Under the pieces are notes generated by a model. It did no database searches and was not told the DNA's origin. It was given only the letters and a program-made list of their open reading frames with translations. The translations under genes and the position numbers were made by a program. 64,000 bases of DNA from Burkholderia sp. OK233 (GTDB taxonomy: Bacteria; Pseudomonadota; Gammaproteobacteria; Burkholderiales; Burkholderiaceae), in the NCBI RefSeq assembly GCF_900230185.1, contig NZ_OCSR01000002.1, forward strand, positions 1,550,001-1,614,000, in the 5' to 3' direction. Positions 37,904 through 46,094 of the stretch are shown piece after piece; position 1 is the first letter of the stretch, and the number at the start of each line of letters is the position of its first letter.

Positions 37904-39013
37904 ATGCAGAGCATGACCCCTTTCCCAGCTTCGACGATTACGCTTGCCACGACACTGCGCGACCACTTCACTCGTGTGGTGCTGCCGCTGTGGCGCGGAT
38001 CCGGTTTCAACCCCGCGTTGAAGCTGCCGTACGAAGCGGTCAGCGCCGAGGGTCCTGAACCGTTGCCCGCGGAACGTTACCGGGCGATGGCCTGCGCGCG
38101 ACAATTGTTCGTGTTTTCGCAAGCAGGCGATGCGGCGCATGCCAAGGTGCTGTTCGATTCGCTGATGCACACCTTTCAGGACACGCGCCACAGCGGATGG
38201 TTCTATAGCGTGGATGCGCAGGGCGCGCCGCTCGACACGACCAAAGACTTGTACACGCATGCGTTCATCGTGTTCGCCTGTGCGGAATATGCCGGCCGTT
38301 CCGGTAACCGCGACGCGCTGGAAGTTGTGCATCGCACGTCGGCACTAATTCAGTCGCACTTCGCGGCCGACGGTGATCTATTCAACGCTGCGCTCACAGT
38401 GGACTTCGCCAGCGTAACGGGCACGCCGATCCAGAATCCCTTGATGCATCTCACCGAAGCCTGGCTGGCCGCCCGCGACGTCACGCGCGACAACGCCTTC
38501 GACGCCGCGTTGGGCCGTCTTGCCGGCGCCATCGCGCATCACTTCGTGCATGCGCCGACCGGCTGCGTCGCCGAATTGCCGATTGGCGCGGACGACAACC
38601 GTCTGGAACCTGGGCACCAGTTCGAATGGTTCTGGCTGGTCAAGCAGGCGGGCGCGTTGTTCGACCCCTCGGGTCTCGACGAATTGCTGACGCGCGCGTT
38701 CAGCTTCGCGCAGCAATATGGCGTGGACCCGCAAACGGGCGGCGTGTGCGCCTCGCTCGACGAAACCGGACGAATCAAGGACGCCACCCAGCGGATCTGG
38801 GCGCAGACCGAGTATCTGCGCGCACTGGCGAGCCATGACGACCCCACTGCGCACGCCGCGCTGCCGCGGCAAATCGAACTCTTCCGGCAACGCTTCCTGC
38901 GTCCGCAAGGCTGGTTCGAATGCAAAACGGCCGCCGGTGACTTGGTGCGTGCCGACATGCCGTCGACCACCCCCTATCACCTCGCGACCGCCTATGACGC
39001 CTTGCCGGGCTAA
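37904..39013 (+). CDS. AGE-family (N-acylglucosamine 2-epimerase-like) sugar isomerase/epimerase
   Basis: 369 aa from the ATG at 37904; TTG at 37889 and ATG at 37913 are alternatives and no start has a strong ribosome site. An (alpha/alpha)6-barrel protein of the AGE/mannose isomerase family. Motifs seen: SGWFYSVDAQGAP, DLYTHAFIVFACA, NPLMHLTEAWLAA (catalytic His), EPGHQFEWFWLV (second catalytic His), RIWAQTEYLRAL and TTPYHLATAYDAL. It probably interconverts aldoses and ketoses (mannose/fructose or the 6-phosphate); substrate not decidable. Divergent from the MgtC fragment; stands alone. Confidence 0.88.
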   Translation: MQSMTPFPASTITLATTLRDHFTRVVLPLWRGSGFNPALKLPYEAVSAEGPEPLPAERYRAMACARQLFVFSQAGDAAHAKVLFDSLMHTFQDTRHSGWFYSVDAQGAPLDTTKDLYTHAFIVFACAEYAGRSGNRDALEVVHRTSALIQSHFAADGDLFNAALTVDFASVTGTPIQNPLMHLTEAWLAARDVTRDNAFDAALGRLAGAIAHHFVHAPTGCVAELPIGADDNRLEPGHQFEWFWLVKQAGALFDPSGLDELLTRAFSFAQQYGVDPQTGGVCASLDETGRIKDATQRIWAQTEYLRALASHDDPTAHAALPRQIELFRQRFLRPQGWFECKTAAGDLVRADMPSTTPYHLATAYDALPG

Positions 39014-39067
39014 GCGCCGGCCGCCGTCTTCCCGTGCATCGGCGCTAAAGGCCGACTGACCGGTCAA

Positions 39068-39343
39068 TCAATATTCTTCGCGTTGCCAGGGTCCCCAGTC
39101 GGCGCCGGCAGTTTTGAATCGCGTGTAGGTCGCGCTGTGTCCGGTGGGGGTCTCCGACGTGTCGCCGTGCGGCTTTTTATCGGTGGTGTGAAGGGCGAAA
39201 GCCTGGTGCTCTTCGGTATCGACCGTGATACGGCCGACCGGGTCCGGGGCGCCTTCTTGAGGTGATTTCGACTCCAATATCGCGAGATAGGGGGTCAAAC
39301 GACTCCAGAATGAGGTAAGTTCATCTTGCAAATAATGTGTCAA
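39068..39343 (-). CDS. hypothetical protein with TTG start
   Basis: 91 aa. The only start with a ribosome site is TTG at 39343 (CAGGA 7 bases upstream). Sequence YLQDELTSFWSRLTPYLAIL forms a helix; the rest is hydrophilic and ends in WGPWQREEY. No family recognised. It faces the stop of the AGE gene (55 bases) and is divergent from cspA. Confidence 0.6.
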   Translation of the reverse strand: MTHYLQDELTSFWSRLTPYLAILESKSPQEGAPDPVGRITVDTEEHQAFALHTTDKKPHGDTSETPTGHSATYTRFKTAGADWGPWQREEY

Positions 39344-39561
39344 TGTTTTTCCTGGAAGAGTAATACAAGCAGTTTACCCTACCGGCTGGAACCCCCTGCA
39401 AAATGCTTTCGGGACCTCAAAAGGGTCCAATCAGGGGAATACCCGAATACTTGTTGATTGGCGTCCATCATAAAGACGTGATACAACTCGTACTTCGCGC
39501 TCGATCTCGTGTTGAGAAATAGCGGTCGCGAATGCAACACACAACATTTACTGGATTAAAA

Positions 39562-39765
39562 ATGGCAACAGGTACTGTGAAGTGGTTTAACGATGCAAAG
39601 GGCTTTGGCTTCATCACCCCGGACGACGGCGGCGAAGACCTGTTTGCACACTTTTCGGAAGTTCAAGGCAGCGGCTTCAAGTCCCTGCAGGAAAACCAGA
39701 AAGTGACGTTCGAAGTCAAGCAAGGCCCGAAGGGCAAGCAAGCTGCGAACATCCAGCCGGCCTAA
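39562..39765 (+). CDS. cspA: cold-shock protein, CspA family
   Basis: 67 aa from the ATG at 39562, standard CSP length. Single OB-fold with RNP1 (KGFGFI) and RNP2 (LFAHFSE), preceded by GTVKWFNDA. Binds single-stranded RNA/DNA as an RNA chaperone. About 220 bases lie upstream, leaving room for the long leader typical of cold-inducible csp genes, but I did not identify a cold box. A bidirectional terminator follows. Burkholderia carries several paralogues, so the exact letter of the gene is uncertain. Confidence 0.95.
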   Translation: MATGTVKWFNDAKGFGFITPDDGGEDLFAHFSEVQGSGFKSLQENQKVTFEVKQGPKGKQAANIQPA

Positions 39766-39812
39766 GTACCGTCAGGTACGTTGAGGCACCCTTAGGCGCT
39801 TGCGTCTAATGC

Positions 39813-39840
39813 AAAATGGCCCGCTTTGGCGGGCCATTTT
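39813..39840. terminator. bidirectional terminator between cspA and the chemoreceptor gene
   Basis: AAAATGGCCCGC and GCGGGCCATTTT form a perfect 12-bp stem with loop TTTG; T runs exist on both strands. It serves the two convergent genes. Confidence 0.92.
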
Positions 39841-39877
39841 CTATTGCAGATGCCCTCTTTGTGGGCACGCGCGTGGC

Positions 39878-41500
39878 CTAGATCGCCCGCATTCCTGACA
39901 GCGCAAACGCCGCCGTTTGCCCGCGCAGGTCGTCCATTTGTTGCATTCGCAACACAGTCTCAGAAATTTCGAACACGGAAACGGCGTCCTTCAATTGCTG
40001 CGTCTGCTGATGCAGCGAGGCGGCCGCTGCGGCGGCTTCCTCGACGAGCGCCGCGTTCTGCTGCGTCATCTCGTCCATCTGCACCACCGCCTGGTTGACC
40101 TGCTCGATGCCCGTGCTCTGCTCGAGCGACGATGCGCTGATTTCCGCCATCATCTGCGTGACGCGCGAGATCGATGCGGAAACGTTGCTCATCGCTTCAC
40201 CGGCGTGCTCGACCAGCGCCGAACCGCCCTGAATCTCGGCGACCGACTCGCTGATCAGCGTCTTGATTTCCTTCGCCGACTGCGCGCTGCGCTGCGCGAG
40301 ACCGCGTACCTCGCCCGCCACCACGGCGAAACCACGGCCCTGTTCGCCCGCGCGCGCCGCTTCGACGGCCGCGTTCAGCGCGAGGATATTGGTCTGGAAT
40401 GCGATGCCGTCGATCACTGAAATGATCTCGGCGATCTTGTCCGAGCTTTGCGCGATGCCGCGCATCTTGTCGACCACCTCGTTGACCACTTCGCTGCCGC
40501 GCGAGGTCGCCTCGAGCGCGGTTTCGGCGAGGGCATTGGCTTCACGGGCGTGATCGGCGTTCTGACGCACCGTGGCGGTCAATTCCTCCATGCTCGACGC
40601 GGTTTCTTCGAGCGATGCCGCCTGGTTTTCCGTGCGTGCAGACAGATCGGCGTTGCCAGTGGCAATTTCGTCGGCGCCGAGGTGGATCGAGTCGGCGGAT
40701 TCGCGCACGGGTTGCACGGTGCGCGCCACGCTGGCCTGCATTTTCGCGAGGCCCGAGAACAGGCGGCCGATCTCATTGGTGCCGCGCGAGGCGATCGGCT
40801 GGTCGAGACGCCCTTGCGCGATGCGGTCGAAGTGACGGCCGGCTTCTTCCAGCGGCGCCACCACGCCCTTACGGAGCGCCGCGTAAACACCGAAGGTGCC
40901 CGCCACCAGTATCAGCAGGATCGCGATGCTGACTGCGCGGAACGTCGCCAAGCGGGCGTCGATCGAATCGATCGATGCCCGGCTCGCAGCGTCGCCAAAT
41001 TGCACGAAGTTGTGCGACTCGGCGAGATAAGCGTCCTGGAAGCCCTGGGTCGGCTGATCGAGGAAGGCCTGGATGTTGTTCGCGTCGAGAAACTGCATCA
41101 GTTCCGTGAGTGCGTCGTGCAGCTTTTTGTAGCGCTCGGCGAGCGCAGCGGCGCGGGTGCTGTTTTCGTCGCTGGTCTTCTGCGCGCTCATAAACGCGCC
41201 AAACGACTGGTCGGCCGCCGTCAACTGTTCGCGAGCATGCTGCACGATGTCGGCCGGCTCGGCGCCGCCGCGCACCATACGCGTACCGGCACGCGACAGG
41301 TTGATGCGCGCATCCATCAGATGCTGGGTCGTTTCATTGACGGCATCCACCTGCTTCAAGGCGATATTCGACAGATCACCCACGTCGTCATGCGTGCGCG
41401 TGAGCGACCAGAACCCCAAACCCACCGTGACAAGCTGGAAAACGCAGAACGCGGCCAGAACACACAACAGGCCGGATGCGACCTTGATCTTGCTGAACAT
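39878..41500 (-). CDS. methyl-accepting chemotaxis protein, Tar/4HB type
   Basis: 540 aa from the ATG at 41500 (AGGTG 8 bases upstream; a GTG at 41509 is less likely). TM1 at about 5-28, a helical-bundle periplasmic domain of about 155 residues (RINLSRAGTRMVRGG), TM2 at about 188-208, HAMP, then the MCP signalling domain with the tip ISVIDGIAFQTNILALNAAV and AVVAGEVRGLAQR. It has the Tar-like layout for amino-acid sensing. It lacks a C-terminal NWETF-like CheR tether. A sigma-28-like promoter lies upstream. Confidence 0.94.
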   Translation of the reverse strand: MFSKIKVASGLLCVLAAFCVFQLVTVGLGFWSLTRTHDDVGDLSNIALKQVDAVNETTQHLMDARINLSRAGTRMVRGGAEPADIVQHAREQLTAADQSFGAFMSAQKTSDENSTRAAALAERYKKLHDALTELMQFLDANNIQAFLDQPTQGFQDAYLAESHNFVQFGDAASRASIDSIDARLATFRAVSIAILLILVAGTFGVYAALRKGVVAPLEEAGRHFDRIAQGRLDQPIASRGTNEIGRLFSGLAKMQASVARTVQPVRESADSIHLGADEIATGNADLSARTENQAASLEETASSMEELTATVRQNADHAREANALAETALEATSRGSEVVNEVVDKMRGIAQSSDKIAEIISVIDGIAFQTNILALNAAVEAARAGEQGRGFAVVAGEVRGLAQRSAQSAKEIKTLISESVAEIQGGSALVEHAGEAMSNVSASISRVTQMMAEISASSLEQSTGIEQVNQAVVQMDEMTQQNAALVEEAAAAAASLHQQTQQLKDAVSVFEISETVLRMQQMDDLRGQTAAFALSGMRAI

Positions 41501-41542
41501 CGTGAACACCTAAAGCAAAGAATGACGGGAGCTACGTCAGGG

Positions 41543-41569
41543 TTAACGGCATAGGCGGACTTTGCTTGA
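41543..41569 (-). promoter_or_regulatory. sigma-28 (FliA)-type promoter of the chemoreceptor gene
   Basis: On the minus strand: TCAAGCAA (41569-41562), 11 bases, then GCCGTTAA (41550-41543). Spacing and both boxes fit the beta-proteobacterial FliA consensus. The predicted start is about 35 bases upstream of the ATG at 41500. Confidence 0.75.
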
Positions 41570-41768
41570 GATCAATGTCGTCAAAAATCGTCTTACATCC
41601 CCTTTTCATCTGCCAACTTCGCAATTTCCGTCATTTTTCGCAACAATGCCGCGCAGATATTTTGGATTCACCTTGACGCGGTGCGTCAGCGCTTCCTAGA
41701 GTGGGTAGGGACTGCACAATGCACGCCGGTGCAGATGCCACTGCGGGCCAACGCCCGAAGGAATCACG

Positions 41769-42203
41769 ATGACCGACATCCTCGACCGGGCGCGCGGCGC
41801 ACTGCATGCCCAGCCGTTCAGCATGCTGCTAGGCACCGAACTCATGCACACCGGCACCAACGAGCTGACGCTGTGTCTGCCGATCCGCGACGAGCTGCGG
41901 CAACAACATGGCTTCGTGCACGGCGGTGTCATCAGTTATCTCGCCGACAATGCGCTGACGTTCGCCGGCGCGCTGTCGCTGGGGCCGAAGGTCGTGACCG
42001 GCGAATACAAGATCAACTATCTGCGGCCGGTGGTGAACGGCACGCTGATCGCGCGCGCGAAGGTCGTCTACGCGGGCCGCTATCAGGCGACCTGCCAGTG
42101 CAACGTGTATGTGATGGACGGGCAGCGCGAGAAACTCGTCGCCGTTGCGCAAGGCACGATCAATCGCATCAGCGAGAACGGCGAGCACGAGCCGGCGGGT
42201 TGA
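41769..42203 (+). CDS. PaaI-type hotdog-fold thioesterase
   Basis: 144 aa with GAAGGA 7 bases before the ATG. The hotdog signature QQHGFVHGGVISYLADNAL carries the HGG motif with catalytic Asp region, followed by VVTGEYKINYLRPVVNGTL. The family hydrolyses acyl- or aryl-CoA thioesters; substrate unknown. Monocistronic, followed by a terminator shared with the convergent catabolic operon. Confidence 0.9.
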   Translation: MTDILDRARGALHAQPFSMLLGTELMHTGTNELTLCLPIRDELRQQHGFVHGGVISYLADNALTFAGALSLGPKVVTGEYKINYLRPVVNGTLIARAKVVYAGRYQATCQCNVYVMDGQREKLVAVAQGTINRISENGEHEPAG

Positions 42204-42333
42204 ACGAGCAAACGCGTTTCGTATCAGCGCGTGATCGTGGCGTACCGACGAGAGGCATGTCCAACGGGTCGCGCCGATCGCGCGTTCGTTCGCGAACTAA
42301 TGCACTTGGACGCCTACTGAGGGGCAATAAAAA

Positions 42334-42364
42334 AGGCCGTTCCTTCATCGCGCGGGAACGGCCT
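42334..42364. terminator. bidirectional terminator
   Basis: AGGCCGTTCC (42334-42343) pairs with GGAACGGCCT (42355-42364). An A run precedes it and CTTCAGTTTT follows. It separates the thioesterase gene from the end of the convergent sugar-catabolism operon. Confidence 0.88.
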
Positions 42365-42408
42365 CTTCAGTTTTCGCAGCAACAACGCTTTTCAACCAGG
42401 CGGGCGAA

Positions 42409-43257
42409 TCACTCCGCCGCGTAAGTCTTCTGCGTCTGTTCGCCGAGACCTTCGATACCGAGACGTATGGTCTGGCCCGGCTTGAGGTAGACCGGATTCG
42501 GCTTCACGCCCATGCCGACGCCCGGCGGCGTGCCGGTCGAAATCACGTCGCCCGGTTGCAGGCTCATGCACTGCGACACATACGACACCAGCTTCGCGAC
42601 GCCGAACACCATCGTCTTCGTGCTGCCGTTCTGGTAGCGGTGGCCGTCCACTTCGAGCCACAGGCTCAGATTCTGCGGATCGGCGACTTCGTCGCGCGTC
42701 ACGACCCACGGGCCGATCGGGCCGAAAGTATCGAAGCCTTTGCCCTTGTCCCACGTGCCGCCGCGTTCGATCTGCCATTCGCGTTCCGACACGTCGTTGA
42801 TCACGCAGTAGCCGGCGACGTAGTCGAGCGCGTTGGCTTCGTCGACATATTTCGCGGGCTTGCCGATCACCACGCCGAGTTCGACTTCCCAGTCAGTCTT
42901 CTTCGAGCCGCGCGGAATTTCGACGTCGTCGTTCGGGCCGCAGATCGCGCTCGTCCACTTGTTGAAAATCACCGGTTCAGACGGCACCGGCAGATTCGAT
43001 TCGGCGGCGTGGTCCGCATAGTTCAACCCGATGCAGATGAACTTGCCGATCTTGCCGACGCACGGGCCCATGCGCGGATTACCTTCGACCAACGGCAGCG
43101 AAGCCGGATCGAGCGCGCGCAGTTTGGCGAGGCCTTCGTCGGTCAGCGCGGCGCCGTCGATATCGCCAACCACCTTCGACAAATCGCGAATCTTGCCTTG
43201 CGCGTCGAGCAGGCCCGGCTTTTCCTGGCCTTTCGGCCCATAACGAAGCAGTTTCAT
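42409..43257 (-). CDS. FAH-family hydrolase, probable 2,4-diketo-3-deoxy-L-fuconate hydrolase
   Basis: 282 aa from the ATG at 43257 (GGGAAG upstream). The fumarylacetoacetate-hydrolase fold is shown by FICIGLNYADHAAE, PVIFNKWTSAICGPND, DWEVELGVVIGKPAK (metal-binding Glu) and VISTGTPPGVGMG. Members of this subgroup split 2,4-diketo-3-deoxysugar acids into pyruvate and a hydroxyacid (lactate or glycolate). As the last gene of an operon with SDR, lactonase, AKR and UxaA-type dehydratase, that reaction fits well. The substrate (fuconate, rhamnonate or pentonate series) is inferred. Confidence 0.8.
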   Translation of the reverse strand: MKLLRYGPKGQEKPGLLDAQGKIRDLSKVVGDIDGAALTDEGLAKLRALDPASLPLVEGNPRMGPCVGKIGKFICIGLNYADHAAESNLPVPSEPVIFNKWTSAICGPNDDVEIPRGSKKTDWEVELGVVIGKPAKYVDEANALDYVAGYCVINDVSEREWQIERGGTWDKGKGFDTFGPIGPWVVTRDEVADPQNLSLWLEVDGHRYQNGSTKTMVFGVAKLVSYVSQCMSLQPGDVISTGTPPGVGMGVKPNPVYLKPGQTIRLGIEGLGEQTQKTYAAE

Positions 43258-43319
43258 CTTTGCACTTCCCTTTCCGTTCAATGGTATTCGGTTCGTGTTT
43301 CAGCGTTGATCAGACCGCG

Positions 43320-44063
43320 TCAGTTCGACCAGCCGCCGTCGATCACATGAGCGTGGCCGGTAGTGAATGACGATTCGTCGGACGCGAGATACAGCGCCAA
43401 CGCGGCGATCTCTTCCGGCTTGCCGATGCGGCCCATCGGCTGACGCGCGACAAAGGCCGCCTGCACGGCGTCGAGCGTGGCGCCCTGCGCCTTGGCCTGC
43501 TCAACGATCCGCTGTTCGAGCGACGGCGAAGCCACCGTGCCCGGGCAGATCGCGTTACAGCGTACACCACGCGTGATGAAGTCTGCAGCGACGGACTTGG
43601 TCAGCCCGATCACCGCGGCTTTCGACGCGCTGTACGCAAAGCGGTTCGGCACGCCCTTCACGCTCGACGCCGCCGACGACATATTGATGATCGAACCACC
43701 GCCCTTCTCCAGCATGGCGGGCAAAAACGCGCGGATCATGCGGTACATCGCCTTCGCATTCAGGTCAAAGGCAAAGTCCCAGTCTTCTTCGCTGCATTCG
43801 AGAATCGAACCGGCATGCACGAAGCCCGCGCAATTGAACAGCACGTCGATCGCGCCGAGCTCGGCGGCCAGCGCCTTGATCGCCGAGTTGTCGCGCACGT
43901 CGAGCTTGCGCGCTTCGACCGGCTTGCCGGCGAGTCCGTCGATGCGGATATCGGTGGCGATCACGCGGGCGCCTTCGCGCGCGAACATTTCCGCGGTGGC
44001 GAGACCGATACCTTGTCCTGCAGCGGTGATCAGGGCCGTCTTGCCGGCCAGTCTTTGTGTCAT
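43320..44063 (-). CDS. SDR oxidoreductase, probable 2-keto-3-deoxy-L-fuconate 4-dehydrogenase
   Basis: 247 aa from the ATG at 44063 (TGGAG upstream). Classical short-chain dehydrogenase: cofactor motif TAAGQGIGLA, Asp at the end of strand 2 (VIATDIR) favouring NAD+, NCAG, catalytic Ser in NMSSAASS and Tyr-x3-Lys in YSASKAAV, ending in HVIDGGWSN. It likely oxidises C4 of the 2-keto-3-deoxy acid made by the UxaA-type dehydratase, feeding the FAH-family hydrolase encoded next. Confidence 0.82.
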   Translation of the reverse strand: MTQRLAGKTALITAAGQGIGLATAEMFAREGARVIATDIRIDGLAGKPVEARKLDVRDNSAIKALAAELGAIDVLFNCAGFVHAGSILECSEEDWDFAFDLNAKAMYRMIRAFLPAMLEKGGGSIINMSSAASSVKGVPNRFAYSASKAAVIGLTKSVAADFITRGVRCNAICPGTVASPSLEQRIVEQAKAQGATLDAVQAAFVARQPMGRIGKPEEIAALALYLASDESSFTTGHAHVIDGGWSN

Positions 44064-44118
44064 CAGCGACTCCAGTTGAATGAGCTTTCTCTTGTCTTCG
44101 TAACTCGTGTTCGTCACA

Positions 44119-44949
44119 TCAAAGTCGATAAAACGCAGCGGCGTTGCCGCCGAAAACCGCCTCACGCTCGGCGTCGCTCAAGGGCGCGAGCAAGTTGTTC
44201 GCCACCGAGTGCCAGACCAGATAGTCGCCGTTCAGATCGAGCACGGGCCAGTCGCTGCCCCACATCAAACGCGAGGGACCGAATGACTTCAGCAGATGCT
44301 CGACGTACGGATGAAGCGTTTCTTCGCTCCAGCCAGGAGACGCTTCAGTGACGAGCCCCGACAGCTTGCAGTGCACCTGCGGTAACTTTGCGAGCCGCGT
44401 GATCGCGTCGGCCCATGTCTGCCAACCCGCGCGACCGTAACGAATCGGTGGCTTCGCGCCGTGATCGACGACGATGCGCAGCGCGGGGAAACGCGTCGCG
44501 AACGTTTCGAAAGGCTCGACGTGCCGCGCGTAAATCAAGGCATCGAACGCGAGGTCGTGCGCAATCAGTGCTTCGATTGCAGGCGCGAGATCAGGGTTCG
44601 CAATCCATGTATCGTCAGGTAAATCCTGCAGCATCGGCCGCACGCCTTTGAACTTCGGCTCATGCGCCAGCGCTCCAATCACAGCCGGCGCCGTGGGTAA
44701 CAGCAACGGCACCCAGCCGACTACACCGGCGATCGATGGTTCATGCCGCGCGATGTCCAACAGGTAGCGGGTTTCATCGATAGTCGGCGCCGCCTGCACC
44801 ACCACCGTCCGCTCGACGCCCGCTGCTTCTCGCAGTGGCTTGAGATCATCGGGACCGAACGGTCGGTACAGGATTTTCAGTTCCGGCGTGAGCCACTCGT
44901 AGTCGCCACGAGCGGGGTCCCAGAAGTGCTGGTGAGCGTCGATATGCAT
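44119..44949 (-). CDS. amidohydrolase-superfamily sugar lactonase (L-fuconolactonase type)
   Basis: 276 aa from the ATG at 44949, seven bases after the preceding AKR gene ends. It begins with the metal motif DAHQHFWDPARGDYEWL and has HCKLSGLVTE and WGSDWPVLDLNG, the COG3618 pattern. Characterised members hydrolyse L-fucono- or L-rhamnono-lactones and related lactones. It would open the lactone produced by the neighbouring aldose dehydrogenase. Confidence 0.85.
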   Translation of the reverse strand: MHIDAHQHFWDPARGDYEWLTPELKILYRPFGPDDLKPLREAAGVERTVVVQAAPTIDETRYLLDIARHEPSIAGVVGWVPLLLPTAPAVIGALAHEPKFKGVRPMLQDLPDDTWIANPDLAPAIEALIAHDLAFDALIYARHVEPFETFATRFPALRIVVDHGAKPPIRYGRAGWQTWADAITRLAKLPQVHCKLSGLVTEASPGWSEETLHPYVEHLLKSFGPSRLMWGSDWPVLDLNGDYLVWHSVANNLLAPLSDAEREAVFGGNAAAFYRL

Positions 44950-44956
44950 CGTCAAA

Positions 44957-45997
44957 TCAATCCTCCGGCGCGGGCGCGCGGCTGTCGAGCAAGCCTTTGT
45001 CACGCAACGCGGACCACAAGTCCGCCGGGATCGGCAGCTCGAACGACGCGGCGTTCTCACGCAATTCGTCGGCACTGCGCGCGCCGGTCAACACGGTTGC
45101 GACCGCCGGATGCGCATACGGAAACTGCAAAGCTGCAGCAGCAAGCGGCACGCCATGCACCCGGCACACCGCTTCCAGCCGCGCGACACGTTCGATGATT
45201 TCGCCCGGCGCGTCGCCGTAATTGAATTTCAAGTCGCCGGCGACGCCGCGCGCCAGAATGCCTGAGTTGAACGCGCCGCCTAACAGAATGCTGACGCCGC
45301 GTTGTTCACATGCTGGGAGCAGGTCGTCGAGCGTGGTCTGTTCGAGCAGCGTATAACGGCCTGCGAGCAACGCGCAATCGATATCGAATTCGGCCATCAC
45401 GTCGAGTATTGCCGCGCCTTCGTTGACGCCGAGCCCGACCGCCTTAACCGCGCCCGAGGAGCGCAGATCATCGAGCGCACGAAAGCCACCGCCTTCGGTG
45501 AGTTGCCGCCAGTAATGAGGGTTCTTGTCACCATGCGTGACAACGCCAATATCGTGCACCAGCAGAATGTCGATATCGACAATGCCGAGACGCTGCTGGC
45601 TGTCTTCGAACGAACGCAGAATGCCGTCATGCGTGTAGTCGAAGATCGCCTGGAACGGCAGCGGGTCTTGCCATCCTTCGCTGCCGTCGTAGGGCGTGGT
45701 GCGCGGTACGAAGCGGCGCCCGACTTTGGTGGACAGCACGTATTCACTGCGCGGATAGCCGCGCAACGCGTCGCCCAGACGGTGCTCAGCTTTCGTGTGA
45801 CCGTAGTGCGGCGCGGTGTCGAAAAAACGCACGCCGGCGTCCCACGCAGCGGCGATGGTCGCGTGCGCTTCTTCTTCGGACAGATCGCGGTACAAGCCGC
45901 CCAAGGGCGCCGTACCGAGCCCCAATCCGGATACCTGCAATGCACGACGGCCGATGCTGCGCCGCTGTTCGATCTTCGAACCGATCTTTGCCGCCAT
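44957..45997 (-). CDS. aldo/keto reductase, probable L-fucose (aldose) 1-dehydrogenase
   Basis: 346 aa from the ATG at 45997 (GGAGA upstream). TIM-barrel AKR with the catalytic set Asp in VRFFDTAPHYGHTKAEHRLG, Lys in YVLSTKVGR and His in ILLVHDIG. The cofactor-binding end reads VATVLTGARSADEL. It matches the group of D-threo-aldose/L-fucose dehydrogenases that oxidise C1 of the sugar to the lactone. First oxidative step of the operon. Confidence 0.85.
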   Translation of the reverse strand: MAAKIGSKIEQRRSIGRRALQVSGLGLGTAPLGGLYRDLSEEEAHATIAAAWDAGVRFFDTAPHYGHTKAEHRLGDALRGYPRSEYVLSTKVGRRFVPRTTPYDGSEGWQDPLPFQAIFDYTHDGILRSFEDSQQRLGIVDIDILLVHDIGVVTHGDKNPHYWRQLTEGGGFRALDDLRSSGAVKAVGLGVNEGAAILDVMAEFDIDCALLAGRYTLLEQTTLDDLLPACEQRGVSILLGGAFNSGILARGVAGDLKFNYGDAPGEIIERVARLEAVCRVHGVPLAAAALQFPYAHPAVATVLTGARSADELRENAASFELPIPADLWSALRDKGLLDSRAPAPED

Positions 45998-46094
45998 GAT
46001 CGCGTCTCCTATTTTCCTGCTTGTTAGTGTTTTAGCACGCGCCGAAGGAGTTTGCCCGGTGTGTGGCCTCGGACTCGTCACACAGATAGACCGC

